NCBI RefSeq assembly: GCF_900110115.1
Contig: NZ_FOCM01000003.1
Location: 1 to 64,000 of the forward strand
Reading direction: 5' to 3'
DNA from: Palleronia pelagia
Lineage (GTDB): Bacteria; Pseudomonadota; Alphaproteobacteria; Rhodobacterales; Rhodobacteraceae
DNA length: 64,000 nt
Part shown: in pieces, positions 16,582 through 26,650 of the stretch
Layout: every line of letters begins with the position of its first letter
Numbering within the stretch: the stretch's first letter is position 1
The notes under the pieces: model-generated
What the model saw: only the letters and a program-made list of their open reading frames with translations
The model's database searches: none
Told to the model about the DNA's origin: nothing
Translations under genes and position numbers: made by a program

Positions 16582-17382
16582 TCAGAGCCCGAACCGGGCG
16601 AAGGCAAGCTTGTCCTCGACCGCGTCCGTTCCCGCGCGCATCAGCGAGGCGCCGAAACGGCTGAGGAAGGGGCGGCGCTGCTTGTACTCGACGAAGCGCG
16701 TCTTCTGCCCGAACCGTTCCTTCATCACCGGTGAAAGATGACCGATACCGTCGGCAAGGCCCATCTCGCACGCACGCTCGCCGACCCAGATCTCGCCAGT
16801 GAAAAGGCGGTCGTCCGCGGGCAGCTTGGCACCGCGCCGGTCCTTCACGTGGGAGATGAACGACTCGTGGATCTGGTTCTGAAGGTCCTTCAGCCGCGCC
16901 ACGTCATCGGGGTTCTCGGGCTTGAACGGGTCCAGCATGCTTTTCGACTTGCCCGAGGTATAGACACGCCGTTCGATCCCGTTGCGGGCGATGAACTCCG
17001 AGAGCCCGAAACTGGCCGAGATCACGCCGATGGATCCGACGATGGAATTGCGGTCGACGAAGATCTCGTCCGCCGCAGTCGCCAGCCAGTAGCCGCCCGA
17101 GGCGGCGACATCCTCGACGAAGGCCACGACCGGCACGCCTTTCTCGTCGGCCAGCCGCCTGATGCGCGCGGCGATCAGCGAGGATTGCACCGGGCTGCCG
17201 CCGGGCGAATTCAGCACCAGGGCCACGGCCTTGGGCTTGCCGCGCCGGAACGCGCGTTCGATCAGGCTGGACAGGCCCGCATCGTTCAGCCGCGCACCCG
17301 CGCCGCCCGCCGCGATGACACCCTGCAGGCGCACGACGGCCACCAGCGGATCGGAATTGAGAAAGGGGATGAAGCGTTTCAT
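16582..17382 (-). CDS. SppA/SohB-type S49 signal peptide peptidase
   Basis: 266 aa, the short single-domain form. The catalytic Ser is in VAASGGYWLATA (S95) and the general-base Lys is in the SGKSKSML segment (143-150). An oxyanion-type LNSPGGSP (57-64) is present. There is no obvious N-terminal transmembrane helix, so it may be cytoplasmic or membrane-peripheral, unlike full-length SppA. It degrades released signal peptides or membrane fragments in the model systems. Confidence 0.9.
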   Translation of the reverse strand: MKRFIPFLNSDPLVAVVRLQGVIAAGGAGARLNDAGLSSLIERAFRRGKPKAVALVLNSPGGSPVQSSLIAARIRRLADEKGVPVVAFVEDVAASGGYWLATAADEIFVDRNSIVGSIGVISASFGLSEFIARNGIERRVYTSGKSKSMLDPFKPENPDDVARLKDLQNQIHESFISHVKDRRGAKLPADDRLFTGEIWVGERACEMGLADGIGHLSPVMKERFGQKTRFVEYKQRRPFLSRFGASLMRAGTDAVEDKLAFARFGL

Positions 17383-17434
17383 CCGCCTGATGTAGGCGCC
17401 ACCGCGTCCGAGGCCAAGCCCGCCCCGCGCGACG

Positions 17435-18196
17435 TCAGTCGCGCAGGCGCCAGCCGGTCCGGAAGATCAGCCCGATGATGAAGATGCAGGCCGCCGTGAA
17501 CCCCAGGATCGCCAGCAGCGACCAGCCGATGGGCACATCCGCCAAACCGTAGAACGACCACCGGAAGCCCGACACCAGGTAGACCACCGGGTTGAAGTAG
17601 GTGACCGTCTGCCACAGCTCGGGCAGCATCGAGACCGAGTAGAACGCACCACCCAGGAAAATCAGCGGTTGCAGCACCAGCAGCGGCACCAGCTGCAACT
17701 GTTCGAAGTTGCCCGCCCAGATGCCGATGATGAAGCCTAGCAGGCTGAACGACAGGCAGGTGAGCAGCAGGAACGCCAGCATCCAGACCGGGTGCTGGAT
17801 CTGCAGATCGACGAAGAAGAATGCCGTCGCGAGGATGATCAGCCCGATCGCCAGCGACTTGGTCGCCGCCGCCAGCACGTAGCCGGCCGTGATCTCGAGG
17901 AAGGACGCGGGCGCCGACAGAAGCTCGTAGATCGTGCCGATGAACTTGGGAAAGTAGATCCCGAAGGCCGCGTTGGTGACGGATTGGGTCAGCACCGTCA
18001 GCATGATCAGCCCCGGCACGATGAACGCGCCATAGCTCACGCCCTCGACCTGGTCGATGCGGCTGCCGATGGCGGCGCCGAACACCACGAAATACAACGA
18101 CGTGGACATCACCGGCGCCACCACCGATTGCAGCAGCGTGCGGAAGGTGCGCTTCATCTCGAAGATGTAGATGGCCTTTATGGCGATCAGGTTCAT
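17435..18196 (-). CDS. ABC-2 type transporter permease
   Basis: 253 aa with six predicted membrane segments ([113 protein letters not shown]). It pairs with the ATPase immediately upstream; the ATG overlaps its stop (18193-18196). The family exports drugs, polysaccharides or lipids (YadH/NodJ-like). The substrate here is unknown. Confidence 0.93.
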   Translation of the reverse strand: MNLIAIKAIYIFEMKRTFRTLLQSVVAPVMSTSLYFVVFGAAIGSRIDQVEGVSYGAFIVPGLIMLTVLTQSVTNAAFGIYFPKFIGTIYELLSAPASFLEITAGYVLAAATKSLAIGLIILATAFFFVDLQIQHPVWMLAFLLLTCLSFSLLGFIIGIWAGNFEQLQLVPLLVLQPLIFLGGAFYSVSMLPELWQTVTYFNPVVYLVSGFRWSFYGLADVPIGWSLLAILGFTAACIFIIGLIFRTGWRLRD

Positions 18197-19122
18197 CGCG
18201 CGTCCCCCTTGGTCAGGTCCACGAAGATGTCTTCGAGGCTGGATTGCTCGGTGCGCACGTCGCTCATCTGCAGGCCGGCGGCCTGGAGGTCGTTCAGCAG
18301 GCGCGTGATGCCCGTGCGATCCTTGCGGCTGTCGTAGTGATAGACGATCTCGGACCCGCCATCCGACAGGGTCAGGTCATATTTCCCCAGGCTCTCGGGG
18401 ATACCGTTCGCCCGCTCGGACAGCTCGACCACCAGCTGCTTCTTGCCCAGCTCGGCCATCAGCGCCTCTTTCTCGCGGACGAGCTTGATCTCGCCCTTGG
18501 CGATGATGCCGATGCGGTCGGCCATCAACTCGGCCTCCTCGATGTAGTGGGTGGTCAGGATGATGGTGACGCCGTGGGATTTCAGATCCTTCATCGTCTC
18601 CCACATGTCGCGGCGCAGCTCGACATCGACGCCCGCCGTGGGCTCGTCCAGGAACAGCACCTTGGGCTCATGCGCCAGCGCCTTGGCGATCAGAACGCGG
18701 CGCTTCATGCCACCGGACAACTCCTTGGTCTGGGCGTCTTTCTTGTCCCACAGGCTCAGCTGCCGCAGAATGCGCTCCATGTGGGCGTCGTCGCGCGGCT
18801 TGCCGAACAGCCCGCGCGAGAAGGTGACGGTGTTCATCACCGTCTCGAACGGCTCGAGGTTGATCTCCTGCGGGACAAGGCCGATCAGGCTGCGCGCGGC
18901 CCGGTAGTCATCGACCGTGTCGTGGCCGCCCACCTTCACCTGGCCCGACGTGGCCGTGGCGATACCGCAGATGATCGAGATCAGCGTCGTCTTCCCGGCG
19001 CCGTTCGGGCCCAGCAGGGCCAGGACCTCGCCGTCGCGGATGTCGAGCGACACGCCTTTCAGCGCCTCGAACCCGCCGTCATAGGTTTTCTGCACGTCCT
19101 TGACGGACACGATGGGGGTCAT
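18193..19122 (-). CDS. ABC transporter ATP-binding protein (YadG/NodI-like)
   Basis: 309 aa. Walker [10 protein letters not shown] (about 37-45), Q-loop VPQEINL, signature LSGGMKRRV, Walker [13 protein letters not shown] and the H-loop TTHY are all intact. A C-terminal extension ([13 protein letters not shown]..., about 220-309) follows, as in ABC-2 exporters. The start is the ATG at 19120-19122. The long frame reaching to 20205 is antisense to the flavoprotein and rejected. It drives the permease encoded downstream. Confidence 0.95.
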   Translation of the reverse strand: MTPIVSVKDVQKTYDGGFEALKGVSLDIRDGEVLALLGPNGAGKTTLISIICGIATATSGQVKVGGHDTVDDYRAARSLIGLVPQEINLEPFETVMNTVTFSRGLFGKPRDDAHMERILRQLSLWDKKDAQTKELSGGMKRRVLIAKALAHEPKVLFLDEPTAGVDVELRRDMWETMKDLKSHGVTIILTTHYIEEAELMADRIGIIAKGEIKLVREKEALMAELGKKQLVVELSERANGIPESLGKYDLTLSDGGSEIVYHYDSRKDRTGITRLLNDLQAAGLQMSDVRTEQSSLEDIFVDLTKGDAR

Positions 19123-19257
19123 GGCGCACCTTTCTGTCTGTCCGCCCGATCTAGTGCCCCGGATGGCCGCCGCCAAGCCATGCCATGCGCACACCCCGCG
19201 CTGCCGTCCCGCACCTTGCGCTGGAACGACCCCGCGGCCTGTGGCAGGAGCGCGGAC

Positions 19258-20421
19258 ATGGAGACACGCGCGCTGATCATCGGGGGCGGCCCCGCGGGGT
19301 TGATGGCGGCCGAGCAATTGGCCGATGCGGGCCACGCGCCGCTGGTGGTTGACGCCATGCCGTCGCTGGGCCGCAAGTTGCTGATGGCGGGCAAGTCCGG
19401 CCTGAACCTGACCAAGTTCTCGGACGAGGATTTGGCAGAGGTCTACGGCCCCGGCGCCGGACCGATCCCCGCCATGCTGGAGGACTGGGGCCCGGTCGAG
19501 CTGGCCGGCTGGGCCGAGGATCTGGGGGTCGAGCTTTTCACCGGGTCGACTGGCCGGGTCTTTCCCAAGGCGATGAAGGCCTCGCCGCTTCTGCGTGCCT
19601 GGCTGCGGCGGCTGTCGGACCAGGGGGCCGAGATGCGCACGCGCTGGCGCTGGACCGGTCTGTCCGATGGCGGCTTCGCCTTCGACACGCCCGATGGCCC
19701 CCGCGTGCTGCACCCCGAGGTCTGCGTGCTGGCGCTGGGCGGGGCGTCGTGGCGGCGGCTGGGATCCGACGGCGCATGGGTTCCGTGGCTGCGCGCGGCA
19801 GGCGTGACGATCGCCGACTTTGCGCCCGCCAATGTGGGCCTGCGCGTGGAGTGGTCCGAGCACATGGATCGCGTGATGGGCCAGCCCGTGAAGGGCACCG
19901 CGCTGCACGCGGGCGACGCCGTGCACCGTGGCGAGTACGTGATCTCGAAACGCGGGCTCGAAGGCGGCGGGATCTACGCCGTCAGCCGCGCGGTGCGCGA
20001 GGGCGCAGCGCTGCACGTGGACCTGATGCCGGACTGGGACGCGGGAAAGATCGCCAGGCGCCTGCGCGGGGCCAAGGGTTCGCTGCCGAACCGCCTGCGC
20101 AAGGGGCTGGGGCTGGATGCTGCGCGCGCGGCGTTGCTGATGGAGTTCGGACAGCCCCTGCCCGACGACCTCGCCCCGCTCATCAAGCGGCTGCCAATCC
20201 GCCACGACGGACTGCGCCCGCTGGACGAGGCGATTTCAAGCGCGGGGGGCGTCGCGTGGGACGGGCTGGACCGTCATCTGCAACTGAAGGCGTTGCCCGG
20301 CACCTTCGCCTGCGGCGAGATGCTGGATTGGGAGGCGCCCACCGGTGGCTGGCTGCTGACCGCCTGCATGGCGACGGGCCGTGCCGCGGGGCTGGGGGCC
20401 GCCCGGCTACTGGGCCGGTAG
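19258..20421 (+). CDS. FAD-dependent BaiN/HI0933-like flavoprotein
   Basis: 387 aa. The N-terminal dinucleotide-binding motif [19 protein letters not shown] (7-25) and the family motif [18 protein letters not shown] (about 38-55) identify the HI0933/BaiN-type flavoprotein group (the 387-aa subfamily, TIGR03862 by recollection). The C-terminal [19 protein letters not shown] completes the FAD site. The redox substrate is unknown. It is transcribed divergently from the ABC transporter. Its last 15 nt overlap the 3' end of the convergent MFS gene. Confidence 0.88.
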   Translation: METRALIIGGGPAGLMAAEQLADAGHAPLVVDAMPSLGRKLLMAGKSGLNLTKFSDEDLAEVYGPGAGPIPAMLEDWGPVELAGWAEDLGVELFTGSTGRVFPKAMKASPLLRAWLRRLSDQGAEMRTRWRWTGLSDGGFAFDTPDGPRVLHPEVCVLALGGASWRRLGSDGAWVPWLRAAGVTIADFAPANVGLRVEWSEHMDRVMGQPVKGTALHAGDAVHRGEYVISKRGLEGGGIYAVSRAVREGAALHVDLMPDWDAGKIARRLRGAKGSLPNRLRKGLGLDAARAALLMEFGQPLPDDLAPLIKRLPIRHDGLRPLDEAISSAGGVAWDGLDRHLQLKALPGTFACGEMLDWEAPTGGWLLTACMATGRAAGLGAARLLGR

Positions 20422-21654
20422 GGGCGGCGGCGCGCGGTCCTCGTTGATGGGCAGGTGGATGATGGCCGAGAAGGCGCCGACCGCCACGCCCAGCCACCAA
20501 ACGAAGGTGTAGTTGCCCGTCACGTCGTACAGCCACCCGCCCAGCCAGACGCCGAAAAAGCTGCCCAGCTGGTGCGACAGGAACACCACGCCGTACAGCG
20601 TCCCCATGTAGCGCAGCCCGAACAGGTGCGCGACCAGACCCGCCGTCAGCGGCACCGTGGCCAGCCACAGCGCGCCCATGACGAAGGCGAAGGCCAGCAC
20701 CGTGCCGGGCGTGATCGGGAAACTGATGAACAGCGCCGCCGCCACGGTCCGGCCCGTGTAGATCCCCGCCAGCAGGTACTTGCGCGGGAACCGGTTGCCC
20801 AGCCAGCCCGCCGCCAGCGTCCCGCCGATATTGGCGAGGCCAATGAGCGAGATCGCCACCGCGCCCAGCGCGGCGGTGTCCACGATGCCGAGCCCCGCAA
20901 GGAACCCCGCGGGATCGATCGACGCGCTCATCTCGGTGACCATCGCGGGGAAATGCGCGGTGACGAAGGCCAGCTGGTAGCCGCACGAGAAGAATCCCAC
21001 GAACAGCATGACGTAGGACGGATCGCGCGCGGCCCGGCGCAGCACCGCGCCCAGCGATTCCTCGAGCTCGACCTTCGACACCGGCGCGGGGGCGCGCATC
21101 ATCGGCAGGACCGCGAGGCTGGCCAGGACGGCCGCCGCGAAGATCACGAAGACGGTCTGCCACGGGAAGAAGCCCAGCAGCCACTCGGCCACCGGCGCGC
21201 CGAAGACCTGCCCCGCGCTGCCCGCCGCCGTCGCGATCGCCAGCGACATGGCGCGCGTCTCGTTCGACGAGGCCCGCCCGACGACCGCGAGGATCACGCC
21301 GAAGCCCGTGCCGGCGATGCCGAAGCCCACGAGCACCTCGAGCAATTGGTGCGCGCCGGGGGTGACCGCGAAACTACTCAGCACCAGCCCGGCTGCGTAG
21401 GTCAGCGCGCCCAGGATGATGGCCTTGCGGTCGCCGATCCGTTCGGCGATGGCGCCGAAGATCGGCTGGCCGATACCCCAGGCGAGGTTCTGGATGGCGA
21501 TGGCCATGGAGAACTCGGCCCGGGCCCAGCCGAACTCCTCGGCCACGGGGATCTGGAACACGCCGAAGCTCGCCCGGATGGCGAAGCTGACCATCAGGAT
21601 CAGGCAACCGGCGACCAGGACCGGCGTGACGAGGGGCGCGCGCGTGGTTTGCAT
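20407..21654 (-). CDS. MFS transporter (monocarboxylate/oxalate-formate-like)
   Basis: 415 aa from the ATG at 21652-21654. A TTG 42 nt further upstream is the longer option, with no better RBS. Twelve hydrophobic helices are visible, with FGVFQIPVAEEFGWARAEFS after TM1 and an MFS loop-2-3 motif GAIAERIGDRKAIILGA. The sequence style (FGVFQ..AxEFGW) resembles MCT/OFA-type carriers of small carboxylates, but the substrate is unproven. It overlaps the convergent flavoprotein gene by 15 nt. Confidence 0.88.
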   Translation of the reverse strand: MQTTRAPLVTPVLVAGCLILMVSFAIRASFGVFQIPVAEEFGWARAEFSMAIAIQNLAWGIGQPIFGAIAERIGDRKAIILGALTYAAGLVLSSFAVTPGAHQLLEVLVGFGIAGTGFGVILAVVGRASSNETRAMSLAIATAAGSAGQVFGAPVAEWLLGFFPWQTVFVIFAAAVLASLAVLPMMRAPAPVSKVELEESLGAVLRRAARDPSYVMLFVGFFSCGYQLAFVTAHFPAMVTEMSASIDPAGFLAGLGIVDTAALGAVAISLIGLANIGGTLAAGWLGNRFPRKYLLAGIYTGRTVAAALFISFPITPGTVLAFAFVMGALWLATVPLTAGLVAHLFGLRYMGTLYGVVFLSHQLGSFFGVWLGGWLYDVTGNYTFVWWLGVAVGAFSAIIHLPINEDRAPPPLPAQ

Positions 21655-21770
21655 GGCGCAGCATTGGCCGCAGGCGGCGAGGCTGTCAAAACGCAATCGG
21701 TGATGCGTGCCATGCGACGCCGCGAATTATCGCGTTTTCCCTGCCCCGGCACAGGCGTTATGCAAGGGGC

Positions 21771-22118
21771 ATGGATGATCACGACCCAGACCTGATGCGC
21801 GCGCGATACGCGCCAGCCCTGCAGGACGAACTGGCGCAGATCGCCGCCGCGTCGGACAGCACCCGTGCCGACCGCGCGCCCGTGACGCTGGACCAGCAGA
21901 GCGTCGGACGGCTCAGCCGCATGGACGCGCTGCAGAACCAGGCCATGGCCGCCGGAACCGAGGCTCGGCGCGCCACCCGCACCCGCGCCATCCAAGCCGC
22001 GCTGACCCGGCTGGACGAGGGCGAATTCGGCTGGTGCGACGAATGCGGCGAGCCGATCCCGCTGAAGCGGCTGGACCTCGACCCTTGCGCGACACGCTGC
22101 GTGGGATGCGCCGGCTGA
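21771..22118 (+). CDS. DksA/TraR-family zinc-finger protein
   Basis: 115 aa. The N-terminal half is helical and the C-terminus carries a zinc finger: WCDECG (C89, C92) and DPCATRC (C106, C110), plus C113. This is the DksA-type C4 finger, but the protein is shorter than classical DksA (~150 aa) and lacks its long coiled coil tip, so it belongs to the short DksA/TraR group that can act on RNA polymerase. Its TGA overlaps the ATG of zapE. Confidence 0.88.
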   Translation: MDDHDPDLMRARYAPALQDELAQIAAASDSTRADRAPVTLDQQSVGRLSRMDALQNQAMAAGTEARRATRTRAIQAALTRLDEGEFGWCDECGEPIPLKRLDLDPCATRCVGCAG

Positions 22119-23185
22119 TGGCACAGGATTTCGAGTCGATCTACGACGCCGCCGTTGCGCGGGACGAGGTCCAGGACGACCCGGCCCAGCGCGGCGTTCT
22201 GCCCGAGTTCACCCGCATCGCCCAGGCGCTGGACTCGCAGCCGGCGCGGCGCGGCTGGTTTTCACGCAAGCAGCCCGAGGCGGTGAAGGGCCTCTACCTT
22301 TGGGGCGGTGTCGGACGCGGCAAGTCCATGCTGATGGACCTGTTCTTCGTTCATGTGGAGGTCGAGGGAAAACGCCGCGTGCATTTCCACGCCTTCATGC
22401 AGGAGGTGCACAAAGGCATCACCGCGGCCCGCAAGCGCGGGGTGGACGACGCCCTGGCCCCGGTGGCGGACGACATCGCCGACGGCCTGCGGCTGCTGTG
22501 TTTCGACGAAATGCAGATCGGCGACATCACCGACGCGATGATCGTCGGGCGCCTGTTCCAGCGGCTGTTCGACGGCGGCGTGACCGTCGTCGCCACGTCG
22601 AACCGCATTCCCGACGATCTCTACAAGGACGGTCTGAACCGCCAGCTGTTCCTGCCCTTCATCGACCTCATCAAGGACCGCATGGCGGTGGTCGAGCTCG
22701 CCTCGCCCCGCGACTGGCGGCAGGACCGCATCGCCGGGTCCGACCTGTATTTCAGCCCCGCCGATGCCGAGGCGCGCGCCGCCATGGACGCGCTGTGGGA
22801 CCGGCTCGCCGACGGGCCGGGCGAACCGATGGAGCTGACCGTGTCGGGCCATTCGGTGGAGATCCCGCGCTTTTCCTCGGGTGTCGGCCGCGCGCGGTTC
22901 TGGGACCTCTGCGGCAAGCCGCTGGGCGCGGCGGACTACTTGGCCATCGCCGAGCGTGTCCGGGTCCTGATGCTGGACGACGTCCCGCGCCTGGGGTCCG
23001 AGAACTACAACGAGGCGCGACGCTTCGTAACTCTGATCGACGCGCTTTACGAGGCGCGCACGCGGCTGATCCTGTCGGCAGCCGACACGCCGGAAAACCT
23101 GTATATCGAGGGCGCCGGATCCTTCGAGTTCGAGCGCACGGCATCCCGCCTGCGCGAGATGCAGAGCGCCGACTGGGGTACGTGA
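22118..23185 (+). CDS. zapE: ZapE (AFG1-like) cell-division ATPase
   Basis: 355 aa. Walker A LWGGVGRGKS (61-70), Walker B LLCFDEMQIGDITDA (about 124-138) and the sensor VVATSNRIPDDLYKDG identify the AFG1/ZapE AAA-type family. In E. coli it associates with the Z-ring and with membrane-protein quality control. The start ATG at 22118 overlaps the upstream TGA; upstream in-frame codons are inside the DksA-like gene. A convergent-gap repeat lies 49 nt after its stop. Confidence 0.92.
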   Translation: MAQDFESIYDAAVARDEVQDDPAQRGVLPEFTRIAQALDSQPARRGWFSRKQPEAVKGLYLWGGVGRGKSMLMDLFFVHVEVEGKRRVHFHAFMQEVHKGITAARKRGVDDALAPVADDIADGLRLLCFDEMQIGDITDAMIVGRLFQRLFDGGVTVVATSNRIPDDLYKDGLNRQLFLPFIDLIKDRMAVVELASPRDWRQDRIAGSDLYFSPADAEARAAMDALWDRLADGPGEPMELTVSGHSVEIPRFSSGVGRARFWDLCGKPLGAADYLAIAERVRVLMLDDVPRLGSENYNEARRFVTLIDALYEARTRLILSAADTPENLYIEGAGSFEFERTASRLREMQSADWGT

Positions 23186-23233
23186 GCCGGTCGCGCCACG
23201 GCCACGGGGCGGCGCGGTCTGATCGCTTCGGAT

Positions 23234-23255
23234 GAGTATTTGGAGACCAGTGATG
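23234..23255 (+). repeat. Convergent-gap repeat element, zapE/folC copy
   Basis: Single copy (GAGTATTT-GGAG-ACCAGTGATG) in the 119-nt gap between the convergent zapE and folC genes. It agrees with the 38613 copy at 20 of 22 positions. Confidence 0.8.
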
Positions 23256-23304
23256 TGAAGCGCGCGCCTTGCGGCTTGTCCGTGCGGCGATCTGCCGAAA
23301 GCGC

Positions 23305-24576
23305 TCAGGCGTTTTCGCGCAGGACCCGGCCGGCGAGGTAGAGCGAGCCGCAGACCAGGATGCGGGCGTGCGGGTCCTGCGCCGCGATGGCGCGAACCGC
23401 GTCCAGGACGCTGTCGGCCGTGGTGGCCGCCAGGCCCACGCCGCGCGCGACCTCGGCCGTGCGGTCGGCGGGCAGCGTGTTCGCCTCGCCGGGGATCGAC
23501 ACCGCGGTCAGGCTGTCCGCGTGCCGCGCGAGCGGACGCAGGTATCCCGCGATATCCTTGGTGTTGAGCATCCCGCAGACCAGGTGCGTGCCGCGCGGTG
23601 GCAGCGCGGCGAGAGTGGCGGCGATGGCCGCGCCCGCCGCCGGGTTGTGGCCGCCGTCCAGCAGGATCTCGGCCCCCGGCGCCGCGTCGACCAGCGGACC
23701 GTGCCGCAGCCGCTGCATCCGGGCGGGCCAGGTCGCGTCGGTCATGGCGGCGGCGCAGGCGGGCTCGGTCAGGCCCAGCGCGCGCAGCGCGGCGATGGCG
23801 ATGCCCGCGTTTTCCAGCTGGTGTGGCCCGGCCAGCGCGGGCCGCGGCAGGTCGAGAAGGCCGGTTTCGTCCTGGAACACCAGCCCGTCCCGCTCGGGCG
23901 CCACGTGCCAGTGCTGACCGTGGACCTGTAGCGGCGCGCCCAGCCGCGCGGCGCGCGCCTCGATCACCTCGAGCGCCGGCTCCGCCTGGCGGCCGATCAC
24001 CCCCGGCACACCGCGCTTGAGGATGCCGGCCTTCTCGCCCGCGATCTGGGCCAGCGTGTCGCCGAGGAAGGACTGGTGGTCCAGGTCCACCGGCGTGATG
24101 ACGGTGAGCGCGGGGGTGTCGATCACGTTGGTGGCGTCGAGCCGCCCGCCCAGACCGACCTCGAGCAGGGTGTAATCCGCCGGCGTCCGCGCGAAGGCCA
24201 GCAGCGCGGCGGCGGTCGTGACCTCGAAGAAGGTGATGGGTTCGCCGCCGTTCGCCGTCTCGACCTCGTCCAGAAGCGCCGCGAGGTCGGGCTCGGAGAT
24301 CAGCGCGCCGTTCAGGCGGATCCGCTCGTGGAAGCGCGCCAGGTGGGGCGACGTGTAGGCGTGCACCCGGTGGCCCGCCGACTCCAGCCCCGCCCGGATC
24401 ATCGCCAGGGTCGAGCCCTTGCCGTTGGTCCCGGCGATATGGACGACCGGGGGCAGCGACCGCTCGGGGTGGCCCAGCTGCGCCAGCAGCCGGTGCATCC
24501 GGTCCAAGCTCAGGTCGATCACCTTGGGATGCAGCGCCATCAGCCGATCGAGGATGGCGTCGGAACCCGCCGTCAT
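23305..24576 (-). CDS. folC: FolC, folylpolyglutamate/dihydrofolate synthase
   Basis: 423 aa. The Mur-ligase-like P-loop VVHIAGTNGKGSTLAMI (about 43-59), SPHLARFHERIRLNG and GGHNPAAGAAI are diagnostic. It adds glutamate to dihydropteroate and polyglutamylates folate. I start at the ATG at 24574-24576; a GTG three codons upstream is possible. It lies downstream of accD on the same strand, a pairing seen in many proteobacteria. Confidence 0.95.
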   Translation of the reverse strand: MTAGSDAILDRLMALHPKVIDLSLDRMHRLLAQLGHPERSLPPVVHIAGTNGKGSTLAMIRAGLESAGHRVHAYTSPHLARFHERIRLNGALISEPDLAALLDEVETANGGEPITFFEVTTAAALLAFARTPADYTLLEVGLGGRLDATNVIDTPALTVITPVDLDHQSFLGDTLAQIAGEKAGILKRGVPGVIGRQAEPALEVIEARAARLGAPLQVHGQHWHVAPERDGLVFQDETGLLDLPRPALAGPHQLENAGIAIAALRALGLTEPACAAAMTDATWPARMQRLRHGPLVDAAPGAEILLDGGHNPAAGAAIAATLAALPPRGTHLVCGMLNTKDIAGYLRPLARHADSLTAVSIPGEANTLPADRTAEVARGVGLAATTADSVLDAVRAIAAQDPHARILVCGSLYLAGRVLRENA

Positions 24577-24613
24577 CCGGCGCACCGGGCCGAAGGGTCG
24601 TGGTCCATGGGTG

Positions 24614-25549
24614 TCAGGACTTCGCGGCTTCGGGCCGCGCCGGTTCGGGCAGGGCCTCGGGCAGGTCGCCCGGGGGCGGCAGGTCGCCCTGGGTCGCGGC
24701 GGGCATGCCCCGGATCATCCGCAGGATGGTGATGAGTTCCTCGCGCAGCTCGCGCCGGTCGGTCACCCGGTCGAGCATGCCGTGGTCCAGCAGGTACTCG
24801 GCCCGCTGGAAGCCCTCGGGCAACTTCTCGCGGATGGTCTGTTCGATCACCCGGGGGCCGGCGAAGCAGATCAGCGCGCCCGGCTCGGCGATTTGGATGT
24901 CGCCCAGCATGGCGTAGCTGGCGGTCACGCCACCGGTGGTCGGGTGGGTGAGCACGACGATATAGGGCAGGCCTGCCTCTTTCAGCATGTCCACCGCGAC
25001 GGTGCTGCGGGGCATCTGCATGAGGCTGAGGATGCCTTCCTGCATCCGGGCGCCGCCGGCGGCCGAGAACAGGATCAACGGGCAGTTCAGCTCGACCGCG
25101 CGGCGCGCGGCGGCCAGGATCGCGTTGCCCACGTACATGCCCATGGATCCGGCCATGAAGCTGAAATCCTGTCCGGCCGCGACGATGGGCACGCGGCCCA
25201 GTTCGCCCTCGGCGACCAGCATCGCCTCTTTCTCGCCGGTCTGCTTCTGCGCCTGCTTCAGGCGGTCGGGGTATTTCTTCTGATCGCGGAACTGCAGCGG
25301 GTCGGCCGGGGGCGCCTTGACCGGCACCTCCTTGAAGGCGCCGCCGTCGAACAGCGCGCTGAACCGCGCCCGCGGGGTCAACGGCATGTGGTGGCCGCAA
25401 TTGGTGCAGACGTTCAGGTTCTCGGCGATCTCGCGGTGGAACAGCATGGTCCCGCACTCGTCGCACTTCGTCCAGAGGTTCTCGGGCACCTCGCGGCGCG
25501 AGAAGAGCGAGTTGATCTTGGGGCGGACGTAGTTCGAGATCCAGTTCAT
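24614..25549 (-). CDS. accD: AccD, acetyl-CoA carboxylase carboxyltransferase beta subunit
   Basis: 311 aa. The N-terminal C4 zinc ribbon is intact (C29, C32, C48, C51). The carboxyltransferase core contains FSAAGGARMQEG (oxyanion/biotin-binding) and VVLTHPTTGGVTASYAMLGD. It makes malonyl-CoA together with AccA and biotinylated AccB, neither of which is in this window. The C-terminal ~25 residues are Pro-rich, typical for the group. Confidence 0.97.
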   Translation of the reverse strand: MNWISNYVRPKINSLFSRREVPENLWTKCDECGTMLFHREIAENLNVCTNCGHHMPLTPRARFSALFDGGAFKEVPVKAPPADPLQFRDQKKYPDRLKQAQKQTGEKEAMLVAEGELGRVPIVAAGQDFSFMAGSMGMYVGNAILAAARRAVELNCPLILFSAAGGARMQEGILSLMQMPRSTVAVDMLKEAGLPYIVVLTHPTTGGVTASYAMLGDIQIAEPGALICFAGPRVIEQTIREKLPEGFQRAEYLLDHGMLDRVTDRRELREELITILRMIRGMPAATQGDLPPPGDLPEALPEPARPEAAKS

Positions 25550-25613
25550 CGGGCGGCGTGTCCTGCGTCTTGGTATCGCGAATTGACCTAGTGCGCGGTC
25601 CGGCGGAATGCAA

Positions 25614-26501
25614 TCAGGGCCTGAGCGCGAAGCGCAGCACGCCCCAGACCAGCGAGACCAGCGCCAGGTCGGCCATGAGCAGCGGCCCGGTGATGGTGAC
25701 CTCGTCGGCGGCGTAGGGTGTCAGGAACAGCGCGAGCCCGGTGATCGTCCCCTTGGTCGAGATCAGAAGCAGGGCCACGACGTTGTTGGCGAAATGCAGC
25801 CCCCAGGCCGCGCCGATGGTGCCGGTCACCACGGTCAGGTCGGCGGCGATCAGCCCGAAGAACGCGGTCGACCCCACGACCGCCCAGGCATTGGCGCCCA
25901 TGGTGGCGGGATCGAAATGCAGCATCCCGAACAGCAGCGACGGCACCAGCATGTAGATCAACGGCGAGGCAAAGCGCGCGGCCAGCTGTTGCAGCAGGTA
26001 GCCACGAAACAGAAGCTCTTCCGCGCCGGTCTGCACCAGCACCCCCAGCAGCGCCAACGGCAGCAGCGTCAGCCACAGGTCGGGGGGTAGGTTGGGCTCG
26101 CCGTCGAACTGCACGGTCCAGACGGCCAGCGTCAGGCCGTATATCGCCCCCGTCGTGCCTACCGCGACAAGGAAGTGCCGAACCGTGCGGCCGCGTCGCC
26201 CGACCAGGCTGCCCACGCGGCGCCGGTGAAGTAGCCTGACGGCCACGACCGGCCCCAACGCCATGCCGACGAAGGTGGCCAGCAACAGAAGGGTGGCGCG
26301 CGGGGTCGTCGGCTCGGCCATGCCCTGGAGCAGGCCCAGCGCCTCCTGTTGGCCGATGACCAGGACAAGCAGGCCGAACAGCGCGGCCAGCCACAGCACC
26401 ATCGCCAGCACGCAGATGACCAGCCCGAGCACGAGCCGCCAGATCTGGGGCCTGCCCCGGGCCGGGGAGACGAAGGTCTCGAAAGGCATCGTGTCCGGCA
26501 T
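25614..26501 (-). CDS. CPBP-family intramembrane glutamic protease (Abi)
   Basis: 295 aa from ATG 26499-26501; the longer frame to 26615 adds a non-homologous prefix. Eight or so membrane helices. The CPBP motifs are present: EELLFRGYLLQQ (EExxxR), FGMLHF (FxxxH) and HFANN (HxxxN). Relatives process prenylated or membrane substrates or serve in bacteriocin immunity; the substrate here is unknown. It is divergent from ilvD. Confidence 0.88.
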   Translation of the reverse strand: MPDTMPFETFVSPARGRPQIWRLVLGLVICVLAMVLWLAALFGLLVLVIGQQEALGLLQGMAEPTTPRATLLLLATFVGMALGPVVAVRLLHRRRVGSLVGRRGRTVRHFLVAVGTTGAIYGLTLAVWTVQFDGEPNLPPDLWLTLLPLALLGVLVQTGAEELLFRGYLLQQLAARFASPLIYMLVPSLLFGMLHFDPATMGANAWAVVGSTAFFGLIAADLTVVTGTIGAAWGLHFANNVVALLLISTKGTITGLALFLTPYAADEVTITGPLLMADLALVSLVWGVLRFALRP

Positions 26502-26650
26502 GGTTCGGCCGATCCAACTCGTGAGGGTGAAATGGTACCTAGCCCGCCCAACCGTCGGGTGCAAACCGACGCCGGCGCCCGGCCAAATCCCTTGTGTGCA
26601 GGCGCACCGTCCCATATGCGATGGAAAACACTGCCTGCCGGAGCGTCACC

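Noticed and set aside
18193-20205. A 670-codon frame suggesting a fusion of an ABC ATPase with an upstream domain
   Set aside because: The upstream part is antisense to the flavoprotein. The ATPase begins at 19122 with a normal start.
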